A DNA stretch of 41,654 bases from Bacteroidota bacterium (lineage in GTDB: Bacteria > Bacteroidota > Bacteroidia > Chitinophagales > Chitinophagaceae). The stretch lies in the NCBI GenBank assembly GCA_030706635.1, contig JAUZOD010000037.1, forward strand, positions 1 to 41,654, read 5' to 3'. The translations under genes and the position numbers were made by a program. This document shows positions 16,987 to 26,600 of this stretch, one piece after another (position 1 is the stretch's first letter; every line of letters begins with the position of its first letter). The notes below the pieces were generated by a model that saw only the letters and a program-made list of their open reading frames with translations, was not told the DNA's origin and searched no databases.

Positions 16987-18376
16987 CCATTTTGAACATA
17001 AAGCGAAAAACAAGCTGGATGAATTGAAGTTCATTCCCTCAGAAGCTGTCTGGCTAAACGTGCAGGCGCAGATAAAAAAAGATAAAGACCGCCGCCGGCT
17101 TTTGTTATGGCTTCCAGCGGCCTGTCTGCTGCTTGGAGCCGGCACCTGGTATTTATTTCACGGCAAATCAAAAATATATCCGGTCCATGTGATCAGTACT
17201 TTGTCTGAAAACGGAAAAAACAAAATAAATCCTTCTTCCGAAACGGTTGAATCCGAAAAAAACAGGGCGATAGCAGTCATTCCAACAGACCATTCAGCGT
17301 CAAACGTTCAGCAGCAAATAAATCATCCGCGATACGAACCTAAAAACAAAAGATCACCGCTGAAGGAAAATCGGCAAGAACCTGAATCCCGGAAACCATC
17401 CGGGGCGAATGAATCCAGCATGATCCTGGGGATTGAGGGACGAGATCAGAAAAAGGATGTGAGGAAGGCAGAACCTCAAACAAATGCCCCGGTGATTATT
17501 CAGGATAGTAAAAAATCCCGCGACGCTGGAATTAATCCAGCGCCTGATTCGGGAAGTGTGGCCCGCGCAAACAGAAAAATTTCGTCAAAAGCGGATTCCA
17601 CCGCCCGCGGCATCGCCAAAACAGGCGGGGATGACAACCTGAAGAACAGCCCAAGAAAAAAAACAAGGACCAGTAACCAGGATAACATTCAATGGGGAAT
17701 TACCGGGGGCGCAGGATTGTCATCCCATTTCAACAGATTCAGAAATAACAACCCCTACTATACCAGCAATTACGGCGTTCCCGGAAATGATCATTCATTT
17801 CCTCCGGAAAAACAATCTATCTCCTTTTATATTGGTCTTCAGGCACAGAAGATGCTGAACAACACAACGAAAATATTCGCGGGACTTCAGTACAGCTATT
17901 CCGAAGTAAGAATAGCACCCGGAAACCTGGTTAATATGCCCGCAGCTGTCTACGCCGGAAATTACAGTCTAACCAATATCAACAGCTATTACCTTGTATC
18001 CGGCACGAACAACTATAACTATACCAACCAATATCATTTTGTTGAAATTCCATTGGGTATTGAAAAACAACTTGGCGGGAAGTCACGCTTTTCTGTAAAT
18101 GCGGGGATCTCCCTCGCATGGCTTGTTGCTGTGCATGCCCTGCAATATGATCCGCAGACGCGCATTTATTTCAAAGAGAACAGCTATTTTAATAAGGCGC
18201 AGTGGAATGTGCTGGGAGGAATCGAATACCGTCTTCTGCAAAAAGAAAAATATACGCTAAAAATCGGCCCTCAGTTTCAATACGGATTGTCTGGTTTATT
18301 AAACAGGAAATCTTCCTATACCGAACACGCATTCTTTGGCGGTTTTCAGGTTTTGCTTATGCGAACCAGGAAATAG
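16976..18376 (+). CDS. Single-TM/outer-membrane beta-barrel fusion, probable anti-sigma-like partner
   Basis: A 466-residue protein with three parts: a short charged N-terminus (1-40, LDELKFIPSEAVWLNVQAQI), one hydrophobic helix (about 41-61, LLLWLPAACLLLGAGTWYLF), a low-complexity polar linker (about 65-235), then a PorT-like beta-barrel or porin-type domain to the end (IQWGITGGAGLSSHF, FYIGLQAQKML, FAGLQYSYSE, LLMRTRK). The overlap with the sigma gene by 11 bases suggests it senses or controls that sigma factor, as anti-sigma proteins do. No ZAS domain is visible. The architecture would span inner membrane, periplasm and outer membrane; this reading is inference. Confidence 0.78.
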   Translation: MPDNHFEHKAKNKLDELKFIPSEAVWLNVQAQIKKDKDRRRLLLWLPAACLLLGAGTWYLFHGKSKIYPVHVISTLSENGKNKINPSSETVESEKNRAIAVIPTDHSASNVQQQINHPRYEPKNKRSPLKENRQEPESRKPSGANESSMILGIEGRDQKKDVRKAEPQTNAPVIIQDSKKSRDAGINPAPDSGSVARANRKISSKADSTARGIAKTGGDDNLKNSPRKKTRTSNQDNIQWGITGGAGLSSHFNRFRNNNPYYTSNYGVPGNDHSFPPEKQSISFYIGLQAQKMLNNTTKIFAGLQYSYSEVRIAPGNLVNMPAAVYAGNYSLTNINSYYLVSGTNNYNYTNQYHFVEIPLGIEKQLGGKSRFSVNAGISLAWLVAVHALQYDPQTRIYFKENSYFNKAQWNVLGGIEYRLLQKEKYTLKIGPQFQYGLSGLLNRKSSYTEHAFFGGFQVLLMRTRK

Positions 18377-18429
18377 CGTGAGCATGCAACGGCTTGCCAT
18401 ATTCGTATGTCATGCTCAAAAAAGCAGCC

Positions 18430-19716
18430 ATGAAAAGAATATTTCCCTTCGCCGGCAGATTACTCTGCGTGCTTATCCTGCTGATTGGGGCAAATGGTTG
18501 TCTGAAGGACAAAGTGACCAATACGTATCAGATCCAGACGCCGGTTTATGAAACACTTACCCAGGCCCGGTCTGTTATAAAAGCGGGCGGCGGCAGCCCG
18601 CTGCAAGCACCCGGAAAGATAGTGGTTTACAAGAATTATATATTTCTGAACGAAGAATCAAAAGGCGTTCACGTAGTCGATAATACCAATCCTGCATTAC
18701 CAAAAAATATTTCCTTCATCAATATCCCCGGGAATATAGATATATCCGTCAAGGATGATATTCTATATGCCGATGAAGCCTATGGTGATCTGGTGGCGAT
18801 AGATATTAAAGATCCATCGCGTGCTGTTGTTAAGAAATATATTCCCCAGATATTCAATACATATTATAATTCCGGCACAACCCTTAATCCTGATTCCGTG
18901 CAGGTGATCACGGGTTGGATAACCAGGGATACTACGTTGAATGTAGCCTCAGGCAATATGCCCCAACTCTATTATTCCGGTGTTGTCTGTTCTGGTTGTA
19001 CGTCTTTTCTAGCCGCTGCTCCCGGCGCAAATAGCGGCAATGGAACAAAGGCCGTCAACGGGTCCACCTCCGCATTTGCCATCAGCAATAACGATCTGTA
19101 CGCGCTTTCCTATGGCAGCCGCATCAACGTAGTAGACATTAGTTCTGCAGCAAATCCCGATTTGGTTAACCAGGTAAACCTCACGGATTATACTCAAACG
19201 ATATATCCTTTCGGAAACAAATTGTTCCTGGGAGCTTATGACGGCATGTCCATCTTCGACATCTCTGATCCCTCCACACCAGTTAAACAGGGGAGTTTCG
19301 CCCATGTAAGAACCTGCGACCCGGTGATAACCGATGGGCAACATGCTTTTGTTACACTGCGTTCAGGAACCACCTGCCAGGGATATACCAACGAACTGGA
19401 TGTTCTGGATATTACAGACCTCAGTAATCCGGTTTTGTTAAAAACCTATCCGCTTACCAATCCGAGAGGTCTTTGCAAAGACGGCGACCTGTTGTTTATC
19501 TGCGATGGAACCGATGGTTTGAAAATCTATGATGCGGCTGACATAAATCACCTTACACCGATTAAAGCAACGGGCGGTTTTGAAGCGAATGATGTGATTG
19601 CAGGGAACGGCATTGCGATCGTGCTGGCGGCAGACGGACTATATCAATTTGATTATTCCGATATCCAAAATATTCATCAAATCAGTAAAATAGACGTTCA
19701 TGCTGCCCAGCTCTAA
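18430..19716 (+). CDS. LVIVD-repeat beta-propeller lipoprotein
   Basis: A 428-residue predicted lipoprotein: MKRIFPFAGRLLCVLILLIG then ANGC as a weak lipobox. The ATG at 18430 was chosen for its signal; in-frame ATGs at 18394 and 18412 are alternatives. The mature protein has LVIVD-type blades with recurrent VxVVDxxNPxxP and similar motifs (GVHVVDNTNPALPKN, LVAIDIKDPSRAVV, INVVDISSAANPDLV, MSIFDISDPSTPVKQ, LDVLDITDLSNPVLL). The insert CSGCTSF carries a cysteine pair. Its 3' end overlaps the next gene by 17 bases. Surface or periplasmic scaffold; the binding partner is unknown. Confidence 0.88.
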   Translation: MKRIFPFAGRLLCVLILLIGANGCLKDKVTNTYQIQTPVYETLTQARSVIKAGGGSPLQAPGKIVVYKNYIFLNEESKGVHVVDNTNPALPKNISFINIPGNIDISVKDDILYADEAYGDLVAIDIKDPSRAVVKKYIPQIFNTYYNSGTTLNPDSVQVITGWITRDTTLNVASGNMPQLYYSGVVCSGCTSFLAAAPGANSGNGTKAVNGSTSAFAISNNDLYALSYGSRINVVDISSAANPDLVNQVNLTDYTQTIYPFGNKLFLGAYDGMSIFDISDPSTPVKQGSFAHVRTCDPVITDGQHAFVTLRSGTTCQGYTNELDVLDITDLSNPVLLKTYPLTNPRGLCKDGDLLFICDGTDGLKIYDAADINHLTPIKATGGFEANDVIAGNGIAIVLAADGLYQFDYSDIQNIHQISKIDVHAAQL

Positions 19717-20317
19717 TAAATATTTCCTTTCTCTTATTTTTTTCTGTTTTTCCTTATCCATCTGCCTCGCACAAAAGCAGAAAGAAGATGACCGGTTCCA
19801 TTTTCAATCCATCGACCAGGTGGGCTTACTAAATGGGGAGATCTCCAACTCCTGGCAGCTTCAAACCATCAACGGCGTTCAATATAAATCCTGGTTTGGA
19901 GGAATCGGCGCCGGTCTGGACTATTACCGTATGCGGAGCATTCCGGTATTTGCCGATATCCGGAAAATATTCGGTCATTCCGAAAACAAACTATTCGTTT
20001 ATGCCGATGGCGGAATGTCTTTCACCTGGGCAACAGACAAGGAGAAGAATAACTTCGGGTACAATGACCATTTCTCCAACGGGCTTTATCTGGATGGCGG
20101 AGTGGGATATCAAATCCACATCAGTGGAAGAAATGCCCTGCTGCTAAGCCTGGGTTATTCTTATAAAACAGTCAAAGAGACCTATCCTTTTCTGATACCT
20201 CTTTATTTCGATTACTACAACCCTAACATGCCCGCCCCTGGCACTCCTTCGAACCAGACGAATACATATAACTATCAATTAAATCGCATCAGCATTAAAA
20301 TCGGATGGAGGTTGTGA
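19700..20317 (+). CDS. Outer-membrane beta-barrel protein of the sigma operon
   Basis: A 205-residue protein with a signal peptide (MLPSSNKYFLSLIFFCFSLSICLAQ). The rest shows alternating amphipathic strands typical of a small barrel (WFGGIGAGLDYYR, LYLDGGVGYQIHI, ALLLSLGYSYK, INRISIKIGWRL-like end). It overlaps the LVIVD gene by 17 bases, indicating tight co-expression within the sigma operon. It converges on the next barrel gene with a 5-bp gap. No specific family name could be assigned. Confidence 0.8.
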   Translation: MLPSSNKYFLSLIFFCFSLSICLAQKQKEDDRFHFQSIDQVGLLNGEISNSWQLQTINGVQYKSWFGGIGAGLDYYRMRSIPVFADIRKIFGHSENKLFVYADGGMSFTWATDKEKNNFGYNDHFSNGLYLDGGVGYQIHISGRNALLLSLGYSYKTVKETYPFLIPLYFDYYNPNMPAPGTPSNQTNTYNYQLNRISIKIGWRL

Positions 20318-20322
20318 GCCGC

Positions 20323-20934
20323 TTACCGAAGCGCAAACCGAATCCCGGCATGGATGCCCCAGTTGTCCAGATTGATGCCTTTTGCATAGGGCGCATACTG
20401 ATAATTTGCCCCAATTTTTATCGCCGTGGCTGAATAACTGCTTAACGGAATATAAAAACCGGCCTCGCCTTCGGCCGTTACCTTGGCCCTGGATTGCGGA
20501 TTGTCGTATTCGCCCAGGTATTGGTCAAAACTGATCACATTCAGACCACCACCGGCGCCGATATAAGGCCGGATAAATCCTTTCTTCAACAAAGTATAAT
20601 TGGCAGTTATCATAATTGGAACCTGCTGTATTGAGTTGCTGATCACAGCAGAAATGGCCGAGCCCTTGCCTTCATCGTAGACCGCGCGGGGATATTTCTG
20701 ATAGTAGTCATTATATGCTACAGAAAGGCCCAGGCTCAACTGATCATTTAGAGGAACGGCCAGCCCGGCTGTAAATCCTTTGTATGCCGGATTGGTTATA
20801 TAGTTTCTAAAAGATCCTGAAGGAATGTTCATTTCATATCCAATGTTCAGTTCTACGGGGTTTTGCGCTTTGGCCTGAACACACATGACAAGAACAAGCG
20901 AAACAGCAGCGAAATATTTGAATAGCGATCTCAT
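20323..20934 (-). CDS. Outer-membrane beta-barrel protein (OmpW/PorT-like)
   Basis: A 203-residue barrel precursor with signal MRSLFKYFAAVSLVLVMCVQ followed by AKAQ. Strands such as LNIGYEMNIPSGSF, FTAGLAVPLNDQLSLGLSVAY, PYIGAGGGLNVISFDQ, VTAEGEAGFYIPL and IHAGIRFALR fit an eight-stranded outer-membrane barrel. It is probably co-transcribed behind the DUF4136 lipoprotein gene, with a 26-bp gap. Function unknown. Confidence 0.82.
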   Translation of the reverse strand: MRSLFKYFAAVSLVLVMCVQAKAQNPVELNIGYEMNIPSGSFRNYITNPAYKGFTAGLAVPLNDQLSLGLSVAYNDYYQKYPRAVYDEGKGSAISAVISNSIQQVPIMITANYTLLKKGFIRPYIGAGGGLNVISFDQYLGEYDNPQSRAKVTAEGEAGFYIPLSSYSATAIKIGANYQYAPYAKGINLDNWGIHAGIRFALR

Positions 20935-20960
20935 GATCTGAATCTTTAAGGTGAATGGGA

Positions 20961-21611
20961 TTAATTGGTTGATTTTAAGTAGGGGGATTGGCTGAACAAG
21001 GTGCTGACCTCAGCCGACGCATTGGCAGAATTGAACACGTCTTCTCCCCTCGCCAGACCACTCCACACTGCCTGAATCTTATTTCCCAGGGAAGCTGCGT
21101 TCTTAAGATCCAGTATATCTATTTCCAAACCGCCGTCCCGGATTGTATAGGCGCCTACGATGTAGGGTGCGTAATAATCATAGCCGGGATAACCCCAATA
21201 GTATGGATCATAAAATCCGCCATAACCATCCCAGTAGTCGGGATAGCTGATGATTCCGGTAGACGTATTCGTTACTCTGGAAACGTTGATGGCCAGATCC
21301 GGTTTGGCGGTTTTAGGCACCAGCGTATATCCGCGGGATTTCATCATTTGGGAAACCTGACTGATAACGGTGGAATCATAGGCATTCAATTGATTACCCA
21401 GCGACTGATCGTTCAGGATGATGTTTACCGAATCTTCAATGCTAAAGGTTTGATAGGTTTCAAAGCTGGCAGCCGTATCGTAATTGGTAATGTAGATCCT
21501 GGAATCATCGTTGGAGAGATTACTGAGCGGATCTTTTTTGCAACTGCTGACGACGGTCAGGATGAGCAGGCCGAGAACGGCAAGGCCGGTGATTTTTTTG
21601 AACGGTTTCAT
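20961..21611 (-). CDS. DUF4136 family lipoprotein
   Basis: A 216-residue predicted lipoprotein with signal MKPFKKITGLAVLGLLILTV and lipobox VSSC. The DUF4136 pattern is visible: FETYQTFSIED near the start, the YxxVPxTxKPDLAIN segment (YTLVPKTAKPDLAINVS), a Tyr/Gly/Asp-rich insert (YWDGYGGFYDPYYWGYPGYD), and GGLEIDILDLKN with AVWSGLARG toward the end. An envelope lipoprotein of unknown role, first of a two-gene unit with the barrel below it. Confidence 0.9.
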   Translation of the reverse strand: MKPFKKITGLAVLGLLILTVVSSCKKDPLSNLSNDDSRIYITNYDTAASFETYQTFSIEDSVNIILNDQSLGNQLNAYDSTVISQVSQMMKSRGYTLVPKTAKPDLAINVSRVTNTSTGIISYPDYWDGYGGFYDPYYWGYPGYDYYAPYIVGAYTIRDGGLEIDILDLKNAASLGNKIQAVWSGLARGEDVFNSANASAEVSTLFSQSPYLKSTN

Positions 21612-21818
21612 ATTTATCCGGGATTAAAATTTTCACAACTAAACGCATTTATCCTGCTACAAATAAAATGCCCTAACCTGCATTCAACCAGCTAATTAAC
21701 GTGGTTCTAACAAGCTCTAACATTTTATTAAATTTTCTCCGGAATAAACAAATACGGTACACTGTTGTTGGCGAGCTTTTCTTTTGTAATTTTAATTAAC
21801 CTTCAAGTACATTTAACC

Positions 21819-22145
21819 ATGAAAAAATCTCTGTTTATCTTTTCTATCGTTTTTACAACCGCCTGTACTGCAACCAAATTAATTACTCCCAGTCAGGCTG
21901 ATGCCGACAGGGGCTCGCAAAAGTTTCAGGGATATTCGCTGAGCCAGTTGGATCAGGGGAAAGCAATTTATGAAAGTCATTGCAACAAATGCCATCGCTA
22001 TAAGGTTCCGCAATCCAGGGATGAAACCAAATGGGATATGGTTATTCCGAAAATGGCAAAAAAAGCCAAACTCAACAGTTCCGAAGAGGATCTCGTTTTA
22101 AAGTACGTAGTTACCATGAGCACTAACCCGGGAAAAACAAAATAA
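21819..22145 (+). CDS. Small c-type cytochrome lipoprotein
   Basis: A 108-residue protein with one heme c motif CNKCH (C55, C58, H59). The start at 21819 gives signal MKKSLFIFSIVFTTAC with a lipobox cysteine at 16; the upstream in-frame codon at 21765 is unlikely because it would put a long leader before the signal. The motif MAKKAKLNSSEEDLVLKYV resembles the C-terminal helix of cytochrome c, though a distal Met ligand could be either of two (PKMAKK or VTMSTN). It is likely an electron-transfer component anchored to the membrane. The 243-bp gap 22146-22388 holds nothing recognisable. Confidence 0.85.
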   Translation: MKKSLFIFSIVFTTACTATKLITPSQADADRGSQKFQGYSLSQLDQGKAIYESHCNKCHRYKVPQSRDETKWDMVIPKMAKKAKLNSSEEDLVLKYVVTMSTNPGKTK

Positions 22146-22388
22146 TTATTACAGGCGCCGGATCTATTCCTCGCGCGAATCATTGTATGAATTTTTCAGG
22201 GATGTTCTTTTTATACAAAACCGACCGGCATGGCCTGGGCCTGTTAGTCAAATTGAGAAAATGGCTGCGTGTTACAACGGCCTTTACGTGTAATAAATTC
22301 AGCCGTACCGGCCGGGAGATTCTGTTGTTCAATTACGGCCTGACGATAGAGAGATATTTTTAATGCTTGCGCAGGGTAAGCTGAGCGT

Positions 22389-23303
22389 TTATTTTGCCTC
22401 AAGCCAGCCATTGCTGCTCATCCATTTCAGACAAAGACGCATCCAGTCGTCTATAGGTATATGTAAAACAAACCCATGATCACCCTTAGGGTAAATATGC
22501 ATCTCAGCCGGTACCTGATGATGCCGTAACGCTTCAAAGTAAGCAATGCTGTTGTCAACATCCACTACCTGGTCGTCGGCCGCCTGAATCAAAAATGCCG
22601 GAGGCGTCTCTGTAGTCACCTGTTGTTCGTTGGAAAACCATTTTATTTTTTCGGGCGACGGAGCCTTGCCCAGCAGATTGTCCCTCGATCCGCGGTGACC
22701 CAAAAGATCCGTCATGCTGATCACCGGATAGACCAGCAGGGAAAAGTCCGGCCGGAGGCTGACCTTCTCCCCATTTTCAATTTCTTCGTCAGCAAAATGA
22801 GTCGAGGCAGTCGCAGCCAGGTGTCCGCCCGCTGAAAAACCCATAATGCCCACGCGCGCAGTATCAATATTCCACTCTCTGGCCTGCATTCTTACCCGTT
22901 TGATCGCCTGCTGGGCATCCTGCAGCGGACCAATGGATTTATCCTGCATGGTCATTTCGTCAGGCAGGCGATATTTCAGCACAAAAGCAGCTACCCCATG
23001 CTGCTGAAAATAGCGGGCCGTCTGAATTCCTTCCAGCTGCATCATTAAAACACCGTAACCACCGCCCGGGCAAATAATTACCGCAGCGCCATTTGCCTTT
23101 TCTTTATCCGGCTGAAAAATGGTCAGGGATGGCCTGGATACTTTGGAAGCAACTCCATCCTTATTGATTTCAGCATCCGCAGCATGTTTCGCATTTGGAA
23201 TCGTTCCCTGATAAAGCGCAATCTCTTCCTGCGCGAAGACTAGATGCGCAGAAAGAATAAACAGGCCTGTCAAAATACCGGCAGCCTTTTTATGGTACAA
23301 CAT
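22389..23303 (-). CDS. Exported alpha/beta hydrolase (acetyl-esterase/xylanase-esterase type)
   Basis: A 304-residue esterase-like protein. The ATG at 23303 starts a signal MLYHKKAAGILTGLFILSAH ending near VFAQ; an in-frame codon at 23327 is an alternative. Catalytic features are the oxyanion HGGG-like CPGGGY (78-83), nucleophile elbow GFSAGGH (S157), acid in AADDQVV (D243 or D244) and GDHGF (H276). The family removes acetyl or acyl groups from carbohydrates; this substrate is not known. It is divergent from rhaM with only 41 bp between, which would require close or shared promoter elements. Confidence 0.88.
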   Translation of the reverse strand: MLYHKKAAGILTGLFILSAHLVFAQEEIALYQGTIPNAKHAADAEINKDGVASKVSRPSLTIFQPDKEKANGAAVIICPGGGYGVLMMQLEGIQTARYFQQHGVAAFVLKYRLPDEMTMQDKSIGPLQDAQQAIKRVRMQAREWNIDTARVGIMGFSAGGHLAATASTHFADEEIENGEKVSLRPDFSLLVYPVISMTDLLGHRGSRDNLLGKAPSPEKIKWFSNEQQVTTETPPAFLIQAADDQVVDVDNSIAYFEALRHHQVPAEMHIYPKGDHGFVLHIPIDDWMRLCLKWMSSNGWLEAK

Positions 23304-23344
23304 ATATTTGTATGATTTTTTTCTCACACTTAAAACAGACAGAC

Positions 23345-23659
23345 ATGAACCGGGTGGCCTTTACCATGAAGCTGTACAAAAATGCCGCTGCGGAATATAA
23401 GCAAAGGCACGATGCCATCTGGCCTGAATTAAAAACCCTGCTTCGGGAAAATGGCATCAGCGACTATTCTATTTTCCTGGATGAAACATCGGGCGTCCTG
23501 TATGGCACGCTGAAGATTAAAGATCCAGGCCGGATGACAGAGATGGCGCACCACCCCGTAATGAAACGCTGGTGGGAGTTCATGAAAGACGTCATGGAAA
23601 CAAACCCGGATCATTCCCCGGTCAGTCAGTCCCTCAAAGAAGTCTTTCATTTGGATTAA
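23345..23659 (+). CDS. rhaM: L-rhamnose mutarotase
   Basis: A 104-residue cytosolic protein that interconverts alpha and beta L-rhamnopyranose. The ATG at 23345 gives the standard RhaM length of about 104 residues and start MNRVAFTMKLYKNAAAEYKQ. Family features include HDAIWPELKTLLRENGISDYS, LYGTLKI and VMKRWWEFMKDVM. No rhamnose isomerase, kinase or aldolase gene occurs in the window, so it may act on a related deoxysugar such as fucose. It converges on the HEAT-DUF1080 gene with a 6-bp gap. Confidence 0.93.
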   Translation: MNRVAFTMKLYKNAAAEYKQRHDAIWPELKTLLRENGISDYSIFLDETSGVLYGTLKIKDPGRMTEMAHHPVMKRWWEFMKDVMETNPDHSPVSQSLKEVFHLD

Positions 23660-23665
23660 CCTTCA

Positions 23666-26600
23666 TTAATCGGAAAGCGGTTTAACCCGGACGTTTCTGA
23701 ATTTCACCACGTCGCCATGTCCAAGAAAACCAATATGACCTGTGGTTCTTTTCAGACCCGGATGGTCTTTCTTATCCAGAGTGCCATTCTTAATTGCGTC
23801 AGTAATATCCCCATCTAAGATGACGGTACCATTCAGGGTTACTTTTATCTTGTTTCCTATCGCAGAGATCTCCTCATAGTTCCATTCGCCTGTAGGTTTT
23901 AAGAATCCACGCTTGGCTGGAATAACCCCATAAACAGAACCGTGATATTGGTAAGTGTGAAGATCCTTGTAAATGGGGGCCTCATTATCCAAAACCTGTA
24001 TTTCCATTCCGACATAAGCAGCATCCCCTTCCAGAGGCGCCCGTATGCCAATACCATTATTCGCGCCAGGTGTGAGCTGGAATTCAAAACGGTAAATAAA
24101 ATTGCTGTATTCGTCTTTGGTAAAAAGATTGCCGTGTTCGCCATTGGCCGGCCGCATCACGATATTTCCGTCCTCCAATACATATTCCCTCGTATTTCCG
24201 GTCCATTGATACATATTGGTGCCATCAAACAATACCTTAAATCCTTCTTTCTTTTCTTCATCACTCAGCACAAAAGGTTTTGGCCGCGGAATTTCCCTGA
24301 CGTACAGATTACGATAAGCCACATGGGTGCCATGCGCCTGCAATTCAATCTGTTCTTCCGGAAAAATTGGTTGCTTACGGTCCCAGTAGTTTTCCAGGAT
24401 GATATTATTCACTACGAGTACCCCATTTAGATAAACGGTAACCCGGTCTCCGATCATGATGATGTGAAAATTATTCCATTCCCCGATGGCATTGTCGGCC
24501 AGTTTCAGCGGCTTGCTTTCATTTACCTGGTTGTTGTATAATCCACCGGAGCCTACCTGGGCGCCAACGTCCACCCTGGAGGTATCCCAGATCTGCACCT
24601 GGGGAGAACCGCGCAGATAAATGCCGGCATCTCCTTCTTTCTCAATTTTCCAGTCAACGAACATTTCAAAATCACCATATTTCTTTTTCGTACATAAATT
24701 ATCCCCTTTTCCGCTGAATAACAAATCCCCGTTGCTGGCCGACCATCCCGTCAGCATGCGGGCATCAGCTTTTTGCTGTTCACTCGCCAGCGTCTTCGCA
24801 TCCATTTTTGCGCGTTCGATGGGGTTCGCCACCAGGCCTTTCCAACCGGATAGGTCTTTCCCGTTAAAAATAGATACGAAACCTTCACCAGACGGCAATT
24901 CCGCCAGATGCTTCTGAATCGCCTGCCTTTCATAGTTCGCATCCGGCCCGTTCAGCAGCGGTTCAGCCTTTTCCAGTAAACTCCGCACGCTTTCACCGGT
25001 CCAGTCGTTATCGGAAAGAGCAATTCTCATAACTGCATACGCAGCCTCATGCTGAACAGAAGGATCATCAAGGTAATTGCCCGCGAAAAGCAGGGAAAGG
25101 TAAGTTTTACTTTTCCCGAGTTCATTTAATATGAGCTGTTTTTGCCCGCCGGTCTGGGCGATATCCATGGCATCGTGCAACATCAGCAGCCGCTGTTCAG
25201 GCAAAACTTCCGTTTGTCCGGCGAGACGAACATAGCCTTCCAGTGCGGCATTAAAATAATCCGCATGCACTGCCTTTCTGCATATCTGAAGCAAAGGAGC
25301 AGCAGCACGGCTGTCTTTGCATGAAGACAGGGATATGACCGCCTCCGTCTTCGTTTGTTCATTTCCGTTATCATAGGCGGATACCAGTTCATTCAATGCT
25401 TCTTTTCCGCCAATGCCGGACAAAATGCCAAAGAAAAGCGTTTGCTTAGCCGGGTTTTTTTTCATTTCGGATACGATGGCAGAAACTTTTTCCGGCTCCG
25501 GAAGATGGGTCGTGGTCGCAATGACCGCTTCCTGAACGGATTTAATTCCACCGGGATCATCGCTGTTCAGCAACAGATCGAATAAGATGGTCTGATCCTG
25601 CTGTTTAACCAGGTTTTTCAAAGAAGCATAGGCTGCCTTGCTCACCATGGTATCTTTGCTTTTTAAGAACGGCAATACTTCCGAAAGATGGTCATCGGCC
25701 GACCGTTCAGACAAAATATGAATCAGCGCAGTCTGTCCATTACCTGACGGCATCGAAGCCAAAGCGGCCGCTGCCTGACTGGTTACTTCCGGACCCTTCA
25801 TCACCTGTATTGCCCCGGCAACAGCATCAATTTCCTGCGGATTTCCAGTCTTCATTACTTTCAACAGGGATGGCAAAACCTCCTGGCCACCCAATTGCCC
25901 CGCGCCCCTGATCGCCGCCAATTTAACCTCTTCATTCCTGCTTTGCAATGCATTCAGTTCGGCAGGCAACGCAGTATGATTACCCGCGCGTCCCAGCATG
26001 GTCAGAATCTCCGCCTTTACCTGATCTGAAGACTTGTCCAACTTTTTCACCCAGAGCGCCGTGGCTTCATTTCCCGTAAACTCTTCAGCAAATTTTAATG
26101 CGGCCGCGCGATACTGCGGATTTTTATCGTTCATGGCATCCACTAGAAGCGGAACAGCCTGCTCCCCTTTCAGATCGACTAATATCTTTAAAGCAGCCGT
26201 ATGGTTTTGAATCTGATGAACACCCTGCGTTTTTTGCTGAATAAGCCCGGCTATTTTTGAAGCCTGCGCCTTTTTCCCCGACGCTGCCAGCGTTCTGGCA
26301 TATTGCAGATAAGCTTCCGTCGCGCCCGTTTCATCATATACAAAGCCACTTTTTTCAGCAGCACGGGCCAACAGTGCTTCGGAAGCCGGGTCACCGATAC
26401 GCGCCAATGCAAACAATGAAAGTTTTGTTAGTTTTTTATCATCGCTGTTCACCCAGCGGGCTATGACCGGAGCGGCTTCCGCATAACGGGTATCCCCTAA
26501 CGCTTCGACCAGGCTGAGGCGATTCGTTCCGGACGCATTTTTTGCAGCATCCAGCAAAGCCTTTTTTGCAGAAGAGCTGTTGATTCTTACCAGGGCCCTG

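Noticed and set aside
23303-23345. Overlapping upstream starts of the esterase (23327) and rhaM (23312)
   Set aside because: These would overlap divergent genes and lengthen both beyond their family norms; the downstream ATGs fit signal peptide and RhaM length.
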